A stretch of 64,000 nucleotides of DNA from Rhodobacter sp. (lineage in GTDB: Bacteria > Pseudomonadota > Alphaproteobacteria > Rhodobacterales > Rhodobacteraceae). The notes below the pieces were generated by a model, which worked only from the letters and a program-made list of their open reading frames with translations, made no database searches and was not told where the DNA came from. A program made the translations under genes and the position numbers. Below are positions 41,156 to 49,596 of this stretch, piece by piece. Each line of letters opens with the position of its first letter. Position 1 is the stretch's first letter. The stretch lies in contig JAIXUH010000033.1 of the NCBI GenBank assembly GCA_027484145.1, positions 58,182-122,181 of the forward strand, read 5' to 3'.

Positions 41156-42547
41156 TCACTTCACCGGAACTGTCGGCCAGTGCTTCTTGTTTACACCAAA
41201 GATATCCAGCTTTTCCTCCAATGCGGCCGCCAAGCGGATGACACGCGCATCATCAAGCCGCTTTCCGACAAGCTGGATACCGATTGGCAACCCACGTTCG
41301 TCAAACCCCCCGCAGATCGAGACGGCCGGGTTGCCCGCCTGGTTGAACAGTGACGTGAAGGTCGTATGGCGCAGCGGCATTGACGGGTCGATGCCGAGGT
41401 CGGCGGCGGGAAAGTTAACGACCGGCATCACAGGAGTGACGAGAATGTCGATGTCGCGCATCAGTTCGACACAGAATGACACCCCACGCTCAAGCCCTGC
41501 GTCGATCTCGCGCAGGGTCTGCATCGACCAGCCCTGTGCCTCTTTGAACCAGTCAAAAAGCTGCTTGGGTGTCTGGCCTCGAAGGTCGGCGGGCGCATTT
41601 GCATATTCCTGCCAGCCGCGCAGTTTCAACGACGCGTCGATCGGAAGATAGGCGTCGAAATCCGCCCTGTACGGGACAGGCGACACGGTTTCCACGATGT
41701 CTGCCAGCGCGGCGCAGGCGTTTTCAAAGCAGCGCTGCACCGCAAGCTCGACCGCTGGGCCGAACCCGAAATCGGCACTCGTGCCGATACGCAACTGGCC
41801 ACTCTTTCCGTTTTCCTGATAGGGCAAGGAATAGCGGTCCAGATCATCGGGGCCGGACAAGAGCTCGGCCCAGGCATGAAGGTCGGATGCCTTTCGAGTG
41901 ATCGGTCCTGCGGATCTAACGGTCGAGGCGGGCGCGTGGGGAATGACCCCTTGCGTCGGCTTGAGGGCAGCGAGTCCGCAGTGCGACGCCGGAAGCCGGA
42001 CTGAGCCGGCAATATCAGAGCCGACTGCCATCATCCCGATGCCCGCGGAAAGCGCCGCGCTGCCCCCGGCACTGGAACCGCCGGTGTTCCAGTTCAGCCC
42101 CCAGGGGTTGCGGACGATGCCATGCGACGTGCTGACGCCGGATCCGCTTAGACCGAAATCGGGCATTATCCCTTTGGCGACGATGATTGCCCCGGCCGCC
42201 TTGAGCCGCCTGACGGGCGGCGCATCCGACTTCGCGACAATCCCGGCGCCGTGGATTTTCGATCCGTGATGCCACCTCATGCCGACGGCGTTGACGCTGT
42301 CCTTAATGGTGACCGGCACCCCGTCAAAGGGGCCAATCGGCCCGCCCTTGGCGTATCGGCGTTCAGAGTCTGCGGCTGCTTGGCGTGATTGGTCAGCTAC
42401 GATGTCATAAAGGGCGTTGATCGTACTGTTCGTCGCCTCGATCTGTCCGATCGTCAGATCCATGACCTCGACAGGGCTGATTTCACGGGCACTGTAGGCA
42501 GATTGCAGGTCGGCAAGCGACAACTGGGCGATATCCTGAATATTCAT
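41156..42547 (-). CDS. Amidase signature family enzyme
   Basis: A 463-residue amidase with the full Ser-cisSer-Lys triad region. GVPVTIKDSVN holds the lysine and GGSSAGGSAALSAG the two serines, followed by GSDIAGSVRLPASHCGL with the oxyanion loop. It hydrolyses an amide to acid and amine or ammonia; subtype (GatA-like, indoleacetamide, or other) is unclear. No GatB/GatC partners are nearby, so a tRNA amidotransferase role is unlikely. It lies between the ABC permease and the two kinase genes, suggesting that the imported compound is an N-acyl amino alcohol or amide whose amine product is passed to the kinases (inference). Confidence 0.85.
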   Translation of the reverse strand: MNIQDIAQLSLADLQSAYSAREISPVEVMDLTIGQIEATNSTINALYDIVADQSRQAAADSERRYAKGGPIGPFDGVPVTIKDSVNAVGMRWHHGSKIHGAGIVAKSDAPPVRRLKAAGAIIVAKGIMPDFGLSGSGVSTSHGIVRNPWGLNWNTGGSSAGGSAALSAGIGMMAVGSDIAGSVRLPASHCGLAALKPTQGVIPHAPASTVRSAGPITRKASDLHAWAELLSGPDDLDRYSLPYQENGKSGQLRIGTSADFGFGPAVELAVQRCFENACAALADIVETVSPVPYRADFDAYLPIDASLKLRGWQEYANAPADLRGQTPKQLFDWFKEAQGWSMQTLREIDAGLERGVSFCVELMRDIDILVTPVMPVVNFPAADLGIDPSMPLRHTTFTSLFNQAGNPAVSICGGFDERGLPIGIQLVGKRLDDARVIRLAAALEEKLDIFGVNKKHWPTVPVK

Positions 42548-42559
42548 GCTGAGGCGTCC

Positions 42560-43573
42560 TTATCGGGCCCGTCGGGTTCGGATCAGGTCGAGACCCGCCG
42601 CAAAGACCAGGACGGCGCCCGTGATCATCAGGCTCAGCTCGGTCGGCACATTCATCAGGATAAGGCCGTTCGAAAGCATACCCAGCAGCCACAGTGCAAG
42701 GGCGACGCGAAGGACGGAACCCTTGCCCCCGGTGAAGGGAATGCCCCCCAGCAGGATCGCCGTCAGCACGGTCAGTTCAACGCCGACCCCAAGCGTTCCC
42801 GAGGGCGCAGAGTTGATGCGGGCTATGCTCATGAGTGCTGCAACCGAGGTTGCAAGACCGACGGCGACGTAAAGCAAAAGCCCTGTCAACTTGACCCGGA
42901 CACCGACAAGATAGGCGGCGCGCTCGTTGATGCCGATGGCGATGATCCGGCGACCAACGGGCAGGAACCGCATGACCAGGACACCGACAAGGAGCACGAC
43001 GATCATGATCCATGTCAGGTAGGGGATGCCCAGCCAACGTTCGTAGCCAAGCTTTGCAAAGCTTTCAGGGAAACCGAAGAGCGGGTTGGGGGCAAGCCAC
43101 TGCGCGAGGCCGCGCATCAGCGTCAGGCCGCCAAGCGTGACGATGATCGGAGACATGCCCATGACCGAGATCAGGGTTCCATTGATCAGACCACCAAGGA
43201 TGCCGACCGCAAGTGTAAGGAGCACCGCACCGGGCACGCCGAGGGTCTCAAAGCTAAGGCCCGCCACGACCCCGCAGAGCGCAAGCATCGATCCGACGCT
43301 CAGATCAACCTTGCCCGCCATCAGCAGCATCGCCGCCGGGACAGCGATGGTCATCAGAGCCGCAATCTGCACCGAGATGTTGATCGCATTGCGCCAGCTG
43401 AAGAAGACCGGCACGTTGATGTAGAAGAAGACCCCTAGAAGGACCACCGCGATCGGAAGGGCGGCAGTGATCCAGAATTCGACCCAGTCAAAGGGTCGAT
43501 GCCGGGGGGACGTTGGGGATGGCGCAGCCGATGCCGTCGCATCGTCAGGCATGGCAGGTCGTTGGTCCGTCAT
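42560..43573 (-). CDS. Ribose-type ABC transporter permease
   Basis: A 337-residue membrane protein with about ten helices of the RbsC/XylH class. Typical patches are ALMTIAVPAAMLLMAGKVDLSVGSMLALCGVVAG and GTLISVMGMSPIIVTLGGLTLMRGLA. The start overlaps the end of the ATPase gene by 4 bp. Transporters of this class carry sugars, but also polyols, autoinducer-2 and ethanolamine-like compounds. Here it belongs to the microcompartment island, so the cargo is likely the compound processed there. Confidence 0.9.
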   Translation of the reverse strand: MTDQRPAMPDDATASAAPSPTSPRHRPFDWVEFWITAALPIAVVLLGVFFYINVPVFFSWRNAINISVQIAALMTIAVPAAMLLMAGKVDLSVGSMLALCGVVAGLSFETLGVPGAVLLTLAVGILGGLINGTLISVMGMSPIIVTLGGLTLMRGLAQWLAPNPLFGFPESFAKLGYERWLGIPYLTWIMIVVLLVGVLVMRFLPVGRRIIAIGINERAAYLVGVRVKLTGLLLYVAVGLATSVAALMSIARINSAPSGTLGVGVELTVLTAILLGGIPFTGGKGSVLRVALALWLLGMLSNGLILMNVPTELSLMITGAVLVFAAGLDLIRTRRAR

Positions 43574-45105
43574 TTTGCGGCCTCCAGCAAAGAGGCGGTC
43601 CGGTGCGCCATGTTTACAAGCTCACTTTCCGATCTCGGGTTGTCGATGAAGGCAATCTGGCGTCCGTAGCCAAGGACTAGAACACGGTCGGCGAGCGTGA
43701 TGACTTCGTCTGGATCGGATGAGGCAAAGATCACGCTGGCACCAAGCTGCAGTACTGTCCGGAGTGTCCTGTAAAGCTGTGCGCGGGCGCCGACATCGAC
43801 ACCCTGTGTCGGCTCGTCCAGAAGAATGAGCCTGCCAGCGATATCCTCGTCCAACAGCCATCGGCCAAGGACGATCTTCTGAGCATTGCCGCCGCTGAAA
43901 CGGTTTGCTGCCAGATCGGGATTTGGCGGATGCACCGAAAGCTTATCGGCTATCTTGTCGAAAAGGCGGGTTTCCGCACGGGCATCGCGCATCTTTGATG
44001 GCAGCACGCGCCCGCCGAAATGGGGCATCAGCAGGTTTTCTACCGCCGAGATTGACCCGAACAAGCTTTGCTCTGTACGGTCGCTGGCGACGAGTGAAAT
44101 GCCATGCGCCATCGCCTGTGACGGGCTGTGCAACTCGATGGGCTGCCCCTTGAAGATCAGATCTCCGCCGATTTTCTTGCGGGCACCGAAGAGACTTTCC
44201 AGAAGATCTGTGCGACCGGAACCCAGAAGACCATAGATGCCGATTGCCTCGCCGGGTTTTACGTCGATGTTGATCGGACCGGTGAAGGGCGAGGTGTAGT
44301 TCCGCAACTCGGCCAGCAGGCTCTTTCCGAGGCCTAGCCCGGATGGTGGCAGTGGCTCGCCGGTAGAAGCAGGAGCGATGGCGTTGGCCAGATCGCCCGG
44401 CTGAATATCCGCCTTGTTCCGTGTCCAGACGACCCGACCGCTTCGCAGGACGGTAACCCTGTCCGCGATCTCGTCGATCTCATCAAGAAGATGGGTGACG
44501 TAGATGACACCGATCCCCTCCTTGTGGGAGACCTGTCGTACGACGTCATGCAGCGCCTTCATCTCTTTCTCACCCAGAGCAGCAGTTGGCTCGTCCAGGA
44601 TGAGGAGCTTCGGGTGGGAATTCAGGGCACGGGCGATTTCGACAATCTTGCGCTCTCCCGTTGTCAGCTCGTCGAGCAGCAGTCGAGGGTCGATGGACAC
44701 TCCAAGACGTTCCAGAAGCTGCCCGGCCTGATAGATCTGCGCGCGTTTATCGACCCAGAACATGTTGCCAAGCTCGTTGCCGAGAAAGATGTTCTCGGCA
44801 ACGGTCAGACCTTCGAAGACCTGGAAATGTTGATAGATGATGCCGATGCCCTTCGAGAGCGCCTCTCTTGGCGTGAACGAGGTGTGATCCTCGCCGTCAA
44901 ACAGGATATGTCCCTTCGACGGCTTTTCCGCCCCACTGAGGCAACCAAGAAAGGTGGACTTTCCAGCCCCGTTTGCCCCCAGAAAGGCATGGATCTCGCC
45001 CCTTTCGACGCGCAGGCTGACACCTTTCAGAACTTCCACATCGCCAAATGACTTGTGCAGGTCTGAAACGTTCAGAAGCGACGTTCGGTGCTCGGGCATC
45101 GGCAT
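43570..45105 (-). CDS. Ribose-type ABC transporter ATPase with two ATP domains
   Basis: A 511-residue tandem ATPase (RbsA class) starting at ATG 45105. Domain one has Walker A GANGAGKSTFLGCL, signature LTTGERKIVEIARAL and Walker B LLILDEPTAAL. Domain two has the degenerate GLLGSGRTDLLESLFGA and FSGGNAQKIVLGRWL with LILLDEPTQGVDVGARAQLY. The weak second Walker A is normal for this class. It energises the permease encoded next to it, and the binding protein gene lies 11 bp upstream. Confidence 0.92.
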   Translation of the reverse strand: MPMPEHRTSLLNVSDLHKSFGDVEVLKGVSLRVERGEIHAFLGANGAGKSTFLGCLSGAEKPSKGHILFDGEDHTSFTPREALSKGIGIIYQHFQVFEGLTVAENIFLGNELGNMFWVDKRAQIYQAGQLLERLGVSIDPRLLLDELTTGERKIVEIARALNSHPKLLILDEPTAALGEKEMKALHDVVRQVSHKEGIGVIYVTHLLDEIDEIADRVTVLRSGRVVWTRNKADIQPGDLANAIAPASTGEPLPPSGLGLGKSLLAELRNYTSPFTGPINIDVKPGEAIGIYGLLGSGRTDLLESLFGARKKIGGDLIFKGQPIELHSPSQAMAHGISLVASDRTEQSLFGSISAVENLLMPHFGGRVLPSKMRDARAETRLFDKIADKLSVHPPNPDLAANRFSGGNAQKIVLGRWLLDEDIAGRLILLDEPTQGVDVGARAQLYRTLRTVLQLGASVIFASSDPDEVITLADRVLVLGYGRQIAFIDNPRSESELVNMAHRTASLLEAAK

Positions 45106-45116
45106 CACCTTGGGCT

Positions 45117-46145
45117 TTACTGGTAGTTTGCGAGCAGTTGATCGAGGAGAGCCTGATCATCCTTCGACGCCCAGACAGTCGGGGTGTAGGCCGAGGTCGG
45201 ACCGTTGCCGTTGATCGCATTCAAGGCCTGATTGACGATGTTTGCGCCAAGCGTGTTGATCTGGATGGCCGCTGAACCACGATAAGCCCCACCTTCATTC
45301 ACAGCCGCAAGGCCCGACGGGTCACCATCCTGCCCGGCGATGAACATCTTGGTTTCATCCATGCCAGCGACTTTCACCGCACGATATGCGCCGACGGCAG
45401 AGTTGTCGTTCAGCCCGATGATGATATCGAGGCCGGGATTCTGGGTGATCACCGTCTCGGCAACCTTCAGGCCGCTTGCCTCATCCGCAGAGTCCTGCAT
45501 CGACACGATCGTGATGCCGTTCTCTTTGAAGATCCGTTCAACTTCAGTCCACCGGGGCGACAGAAGCGGCAGGCCGGTCAACGTGGTCACCAGTGCTTCG
45601 GGGTTCTCCACGTTGTTCGCCTTGGCCCAGGCGACGGCGGCATCTGCGACCAGCTGTCCGGACTGGCTGTGGTTGAAGCCGACGAAACCGTCGCTGTTGT
45701 CCATCTCACCCAGATAGGTCAGCCATTTGATCCCGGCATCCTGGGCCTGTTTCTGCAGAGGCGCGAGCGCTTGTGGATCGATCGGGGTTACGACGATTGC
45801 GTTGACCCCCAGCGTGATCCAGCCCTGTACCGCGTTCAGCTGCTGTTCAAGATTGTTGGCCTGCGTGTTGTCATGCAGGACTTCGACGCAGCCCAGTTCT
45901 GCAGCCCGCTCGTCTGCAAAACGCCGGACCTGCTTGACGATTGCTGCCTCGGACACCGAGTGGCTGTAGGCGATCTTGTAGGTCTTGCCGCCTTCGCAAG
46001 CGGTGTCGGCCGCAGCTCGAACTTCTTCCATCGTCACCGACGAAATGTCCTGAGCGACGGCCCATGATGCGACACCCATCGCACCCGCAAGCGCAGCAAG
46101 ACCCGTCAGGGCGAAACGTCGAGGCAAAAAGGTCTGTGTGATCAC
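45117..46145 (-). CDS. Ribose-type ABC transporter periplasmic binding protein
   Basis: The start is a GTG at 46145 with AGGAG 8 nt upstream, giving 342 residues. The N-terminus carries a signal peptide with PRRFALTGLAALAGA, a twin-arginine-like motif, before AVAQ. The mature part has the periplasmic-binding type I pattern: YKIAYSHSVSEAAIVKQVRRFADERAAELGC, then NAIVVTPIDPQALAPLQKQAQDAGI and GLNDNSAVGAYRAVKVAGM. It is the first gene of the operon and probably sets the ligand specificity. The ligand is not recognisable; an amino alcohol, its amide or a glycosylamine would fit the downstream enzymes. Confidence 0.9.
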   Translation of the reverse strand: MITQTFLPRRFALTGLAALAGAMGVASWAVAQDISSVTMEEVRAAADTACEGGKTYKIAYSHSVSEAAIVKQVRRFADERAAELGCVEVLHDNTQANNLEQQLNAVQGWITLGVNAIVVTPIDPQALAPLQKQAQDAGIKWLTYLGEMDNSDGFVGFNHSQSGQLVADAAVAWAKANNVENPEALVTTLTGLPLLSPRWTEVERIFKENGITIVSMQDSADEASGLKVAETVITQNPGLDIIIGLNDNSAVGAYRAVKVAGMDETKMFIAGQDGDPSGLAAVNEGGAYRGSAAIQINTLGANIVNQALNAINGNGPTSAYTPTVWASKDDQALLDQLLANYQ

Positions 46146-46529
46146 GGCTGTATCTCCTGTTGAACGTTCCTGTTTCATTTGGCGGGCAGAAAGCAGGCCG
46201 TCGCAGGAAGGTCTGCTTCCGCACACTGCCGCGAGGGTAAGTCAGAATGACCGACATCGGGCATTTTATTGACCATAATCAAGCATTCTTGCAAATCAAC
46301 ACTTTTCTTGGGAAGCTGCCCTCGTCCACAAGATTGGCAACCGGATACCGGCCTCATGTGATCAACGTGCTTCCATCCTAGAGCAGGACCTACGATCAAA
46401 CGAGATGGATTTCTGTTGCAACACAAGAGAAATGAGATACTTGCGAAGGACTTAGGATAGCGCGCATTCATGTCTTGCAGAATGATTGCTGATGCCGGGC
46501 ATTCAGTGAATGCTGATAGTTAGGTAAGG
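46146..46529. promoter_or_regulatory. Divergent control region of the transporter operon and DeoR gene
   Basis: This 384-bp gene-free region separates the binding-protein gene from the DeoR gene. On the minus strand TTGATT-N16-TATGGT near 46270-46295 is a possible promoter. Several GCATTC half-sites occur, and a perfect palindrome lies at 46499-46513 (listed separately). The low GC near the centre fits a regulatory region. Confidence 0.5.
46499..46513. promoter_or_regulatory. DeoR operator-like palindrome (GCATTCA-G-TGAATGC)
   Basis: A perfect 7-1-7 palindrome 16 bp before the DeoR start at 46530. A site of the same 7-1-7 design with a different sequence precedes the second DeoR gene, suggesting that each regulator has its own operator. 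Confidence 0.6.
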
Positions 46530-47309
46530 ATGAAGGACATGCCGCTTCCAAAGAAGAAAGCGCGTCAAGCCAAGATTCTGACCGAGTTGGGCATTTTCCC
46601 GGAAATGAAGGTGCATGAACTGGCCGCGCGACTCGATGTATCGCCAGAAACCATACGGCGTGACCTGGCTGAACTTGCAGAACAAGGCCAGATATCGAGA
46701 ACGTTTGGCGGGGCAGTCGGCCTGTCGAACACGGTTCCCGGCATAGACGAACGCAAGAACCTCATGATTGCCGAGCGTGACCGGATGTCGAAAGCCGTCG
46801 TCACGATGATCAAGCCGAACGATGTGCTGATGGTGGGCGGCGGCTCGACCACAATGCGCTTTGCGTTGGCCCTGACCAATATCGAGTTTCCGGTGACGAT
46901 TGTCACCCACTCTCTGCCCTTTGCAACCAGCGTCTCGAAGAACCCGAGGATTGAAGTTGAGCTGCTGCCGGGGCGCTTGATCCCCGGAGAAGGGTTGACT
47001 GTCGGCAGCAACGCCTTGCGTGCGATCAACAAATTCTCGGCACATAAAGCCATTGTCGGGGCATCGGGTATCAATGACCGTGGCCTTTACGCGCTGATCG
47101 AGTCGGGTGAAGTCTATGCCGCCATGGTCGATCGGGCAGAGGAAACGCTGCTTCTGATCGACAGCACGAAGTTTGGAGCGACCGCACTTTCCCAATACCG
47201 GGAGTGGTCGAGCAAAATGACCTTGATCACGGACCGAATGCCCGACGACGAGATCAGGTCGGCACTCGCCAAGGCATCTGTGCCCATCGTTGTTCCCGAT
47301 GAGGCGTGA
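46530..47309 (+). CDS. DeoR family transcriptional regulator (first)
   Basis: A 259-residue repressor of the DeoR/GlpR class. The helix-turn-helix is MKVHELAARLDVSPETIRRDLAELAEQGQISRTFGGAV. The effector domain of sugar-phosphate isomerase-like fold begins near MVGGGSTTMRFALAL and ends with DRAEETLLLIDSTKFG, which includes the conserved aspartate and lysine for a phosphorylated ligand. DeoR proteins usually sense a phosphorylated intermediate, which suits a pathway that starts with kinases. The gene is divergent from the transporter operon and convergent with the shell genes. Confidence 0.88.
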   Translation: MKDMPLPKKKARQAKILTELGIFPEMKVHELAARLDVSPETIRRDLAELAEQGQISRTFGGAVGLSNTVPGIDERKNLMIAERDRMSKAVVTMIKPNDVLMVGGGSTTMRFALALTNIEFPVTIVTHSLPFATSVSKNPRIEVELLPGRLIPGEGLTVGSNALRAINKFSAHKAIVGASGINDRGLYALIESGEVYAAMVDRAEETLLLIDSTKFGATALSQYREWSSKMTLITDRMPDDEIRSALAKASVPIVVPDEA

Positions 47310-47332
47310 AGTCTGCCATCTCGCCCTCCCCC

Positions 47333-47962
47333 TCAGGCTGTGCGCCCCTTGATTGACGTCAGCACACGTTCGATCTCGGAGAGTGCGCGCTGCACATCTG
47401 CTGACGTGCCCGACATGTAAAGTCGGCCGGCCGCCCCGATCATCTGAACATCGACAAGGGTCAGGTCGGGTGAAACCTTTTCCGCTTCATTGGCCGCAAT
47501 TGCCGCGTAAAGCGCAGGAACCATCTCGACGATCAGCAGGGTCTCTCCCGGCAGGACCATCGACGCCTGCCGGTTGCGGTTGATGATGACGGCATGCTGA
47601 TCGGCGATATCCTCGATCACGTCGGTGTAAAGGACCTTGGCCGCAAGGGGCGCGCTTGCCCCCAGACCCAGCCCCTCCAGCATAGCTTGGCCCGCCTGCA
47701 ACAGCTTGGCCTTGTCGCTGCCGTGAATCTCGAGGATGCCGAACTGCCGTTCGACAAAGAGGATTCCCGGCTCAAGGTCAGGGTCGGCCTTCAGCGCAAG
47801 ATCGATCACCCGCTCGATCATCAGGCCGGGTGCGACCTCGATGATCAGGGCATGCTGCCCTGCGTAGGGAGGATAGCCCCGGGCCCGGGTCGGCGTGCCA
47901 AGATAGGCCGCGAACTGCGGCTGCAGACTTTCGAGGGTCAGATAGACCCGCAGATCGCCCAT
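47333..47962 (-). CDS. Tandem-BMC-domain (BMC-T) microcompartment shell protein
   Basis: The ATG at 47962 is taken as start because MGDLR then aligns with MGTLR of the paralogue at 49594; a GTG at 47986 would add eight residues. The 209-residue protein holds two BMC folds. VERQFGILEIHGSDKAKLLQAGQAML is in the first and LTLVDVQMIGAAGRLYMSGTSADVQRAL in the second. Such proteins form pseudohexameric trimers, some with gated pores for large metabolites or cofactors. It is the last gene of the seven-gene microcompartment operon. It pairs with a second BMC-T encoded at the other end of the shell set. Confidence 0.9.
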   Translation of the reverse strand: MGDLRVYLTLESLQPQFAAYLGTPTRARGYPPYAGQHALIIEVAPGLMIERVIDLALKADPDLEPGILFVERQFGILEIHGSDKAKLLQAGQAMLEGLGLGASAPLAAKVLYTDVIEDIADQHAVIINRNRQASMVLPGETLLIVEMVPALYAAIAANEAEKVSPDLTLVDVQMIGAAGRLYMSGTSADVQRALSEIERVLTSIKGRTA

Positions 47963-48031
47963 TGCGGGTTTCACAGGATCAGCCACGCCTTCGCACCCCT
48001 TGCCCTGCCTTCAGACGGCGGTCCTTCCCGG

Positions 48032-48316
48032 TTATTTGGAACTGGACGAGGTGAAGAACTTCGACACATCCGCATGCGGGCGCGGGATCACGTGGACCGA
48101 TACCAGCGTGCCGACCTGACCCGCCACTTCGGCACCGGCCTCGGTCGCAGCCTTGACCGCGCCCACGTCCCCCGAGATCACCACGGCGACCAGGCCATCT
48201 CCCACTTCCTCGCGGCCAACGATAGTGACATTGGCGGCTTTGACCATGGCATCTGCGGCTGCCAGCGCGGCCACATAGCCTTTGGTTTCGATCATTCCCA
48301 GTGCATTGCCAGACAT
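48032..48316 (-). CDS. Hexameric BMC-H microcompartment shell protein
   Basis: A 94-residue single-BMC protein of the standard PduA/CcmK length. [30 protein letters not shown] opens it, [18 protein letters not shown] is the pore-side helix, and [11 protein letters not shown] ends the conserved fold. The pore region around V-I-S-G-D differs from the usual GS(G)xS loop, which would change the pore lining. It builds the facets of the shell. Only one BMC-H gene is present in this locus, against two or more in pdu or eut. Confidence 0.93.
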   Translation of the reverse strand: MSGNALGMIETKGYVAALAAADAMVKAANVTIVGREEVGDGLVAVVISGDVGAVKAATEAGAEVAGQVGTLVSVHVIPRPHADVSKFFTSSSSK

Positions 48317-48357
48317 GTTAGACTCCTTTGGCTTTCGTTTGTTGATGAGGCGTTGGT

Positions 48358-48603
48358 TCAGGACGGATCGTCGATCGACCCGATGATCAGTGCGTCGATC
48401 GGCGGCGTCTTGCCGCCGAACCACGAAGCGGCCACCGATCCGGTGGCGATGATGACCTTCTCGCCGATGCCACAGCCAAGCGGGTCAAAGGCCAGCATCG
48501 TGCTGCTGGACCCGTCCACTTGAACTTCGAGCATCGAGCCTGCGGGTACTTCGGCAACCTTCTTGGTCGACCAGATCCGGCCGGTCACAGTTCCCTTGAT
48601 CAT
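48358..48603 (-). CDS. EutN/CcmL-type pentameric vertex protein (BMC-P)
   Basis: An 81-residue protein of the CcmL/EutN/PduN family, which closes the vertices of the polyhedral shell. [27 protein letters not shown] and [21 protein letters not shown] are the family marks, and [10 protein letters not shown] is the closing strand. Its start overlaps the end of the companion gene by 4 bp. One vertex protein is enough for a closed shell, so the locus is self-sufficient for assembly. Confidence 0.93.
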   Translation of the reverse strand: MIKGTVTGRIWSTKKVAEVPAGSMLEVQVDGSSSTMLAFDPLGCGIGEKVIIATGSVAASWFGGKTPPIDALIIGSIDDPS

Positions 48604-48992
48604 TGCTTGATCCTTTCGAACTTGAGGCCCAGACGGCGGCCTGCATCCTTTGCCATCGGGGTCAGCACAGCCGAAGGCGACAGTCGCACTATCGTTCCAT
48701 GGTCAATCCCCTGGAGCCTGCGTTCCGACACAACGCCTTCCAGCGTGATCGTCGCAGGCACGGCAACTGTGGCGATCGCTACGGCACCATCTGCCAATGA
48801 AAACCTCAGCGTTCCCGCCCGGACCGCCTCGATCACGCCGGGGGCTGCCAGCTTTGCCACAAAGGCCTGCAGGTCGGCGTCCGACCTTATCGTCACGCCG
48901 TGCGTGCCGCCATGCTGACCGCGCGTCGCAATCGCCTCGCGGAGTACCTCGCGCACCATGGCGCGCAGATCGATGCCAGTATCCGTTCCCAT
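48600..48992 (-). CDS. Microcompartment companion protein of unknown function (130 aa)
   Basis: A 130-residue protein encoded between a BMC-T and the BMC-P gene, in the position of a conserved hypothetical gene in mycobacterial microcompartment loci. The N-terminus has an amphipathic helix, IDLRAMVREVLREAIATRG, followed by a glycine-rich linker, the design of an encapsulation peptide. The body (SDADLQAFVAKLAAPGVIEAVRAGTLRFSL, then ATITLEGVVSERRLQGI) alternates helices and strands. No catalytic motif is seen. It may be a cargo-targeted scaffold or adaptor. It overlaps both neighbours by a few bases. Confidence 0.7.
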   Translation of the reverse strand: MGTDTGIDLRAMVREVLREAIATRGQHGGTHGVTIRSDADLQAFVAKLAAPGVIEAVRAGTLRFSLADGAVAIATVAVPATITLEGVVSERRLQGIDHGTIVRLSPSAVLTPMAKDAGRRLGLKFERIKQ

Positions 48993-49594
48993 TACCGCAC
49001 CCCCAATGCATTTTCGGCGGCATGGGCCGCGGCCTTGACCTCGGATTCCGATCCGGAAAGGTAAAGCCGCCCGGTCGCCCCTATGATCCGATAATCCACC
49101 AGCTTGATCGTGGCGGCCTTCTCGGCCTCGTTGCAGGCGAGGATCGCATAGGCCGCAGGTTCGCATTCCAGAACGTAAAGGCTTTCGCCCGCCAGTAGCA
49201 TCGAACCGCCCTTGTTGCGGTTGATCAGAAAGGCATGACCCGGATCGACGCGGCTAATGATCTTTGATGACAGGATTTTCGGCTTGATCGCCTCGTCGGG
49301 CGATTTTCCCATCGCGGCCAGAACCGCCGCCGCCGAAGCCTTCACGGCTGAGATGTCGCGGCTGTGGATCTCAAGATACCCGAACTGGCGTTCGACCACG
49401 AGAATGCCGCCCTGCACATCGGCCTCTTTCAAGGCTATGTCGGTCAGCGCCTCGATATCGATGCCGGGGGCGACCTCGATGATCTGGGCGGCCATGTGAC
49501 GCCGGGGAAGCGACCCGCGGATCCATGACCCAAGCGAGCACATCGTCTGCGGTTGCAGCTGGTCGACAAAAATGAAGGACCTGAGAGTTCCCAT
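48992..49594 (-). CDS. Tandem-BMC-domain (BMC-T) shell protein, second copy
   Basis: The protein is 200 residues from ATG 49594 (two bases past the aldehyde dehydrogenase stop; a GTG at 49600 is an alternative). It has two BMC folds: VERQFGYLEIHSRDISAVKASAAAVL and IKLVDYRIIGATGRLYLSGSESEVKAA. It is clearly paralogous to the BMC-T at 47333-47962 along its length, differing most in the N-terminal 30 residues. Two distinct BMC-T proteins in one locus are a feature of the mycobacterial aminoacetone-type shells. Its stop overlaps the companion gene start by 1 bp. Confidence 0.9.
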   Translation of the reverse strand: MGTLRSFIFVDQLQPQTMCSLGSWIRGSLPRRHMAAQIIEVAPGIDIEALTDIALKEADVQGGILVVERQFGYLEIHSRDISAVKASAAAVLAAMGKSPDEAIKPKILSSKIISRVDPGHAFLINRNKGGSMLLAGESLYVLECEPAAYAILACNEAEKAATIKLVDYRIIGATGRLYLSGSESEVKAAAHAAENALGVR

Positions 49595-49596
49595 GA

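Noticed and set aside
42389..43438. A 349-codon plus-strand frame rich in Asp, His, Gln and Arg
   Set aside because: It is the mirror of the transmembrane permease gene; hydrophilic antisense of a membrane protein.
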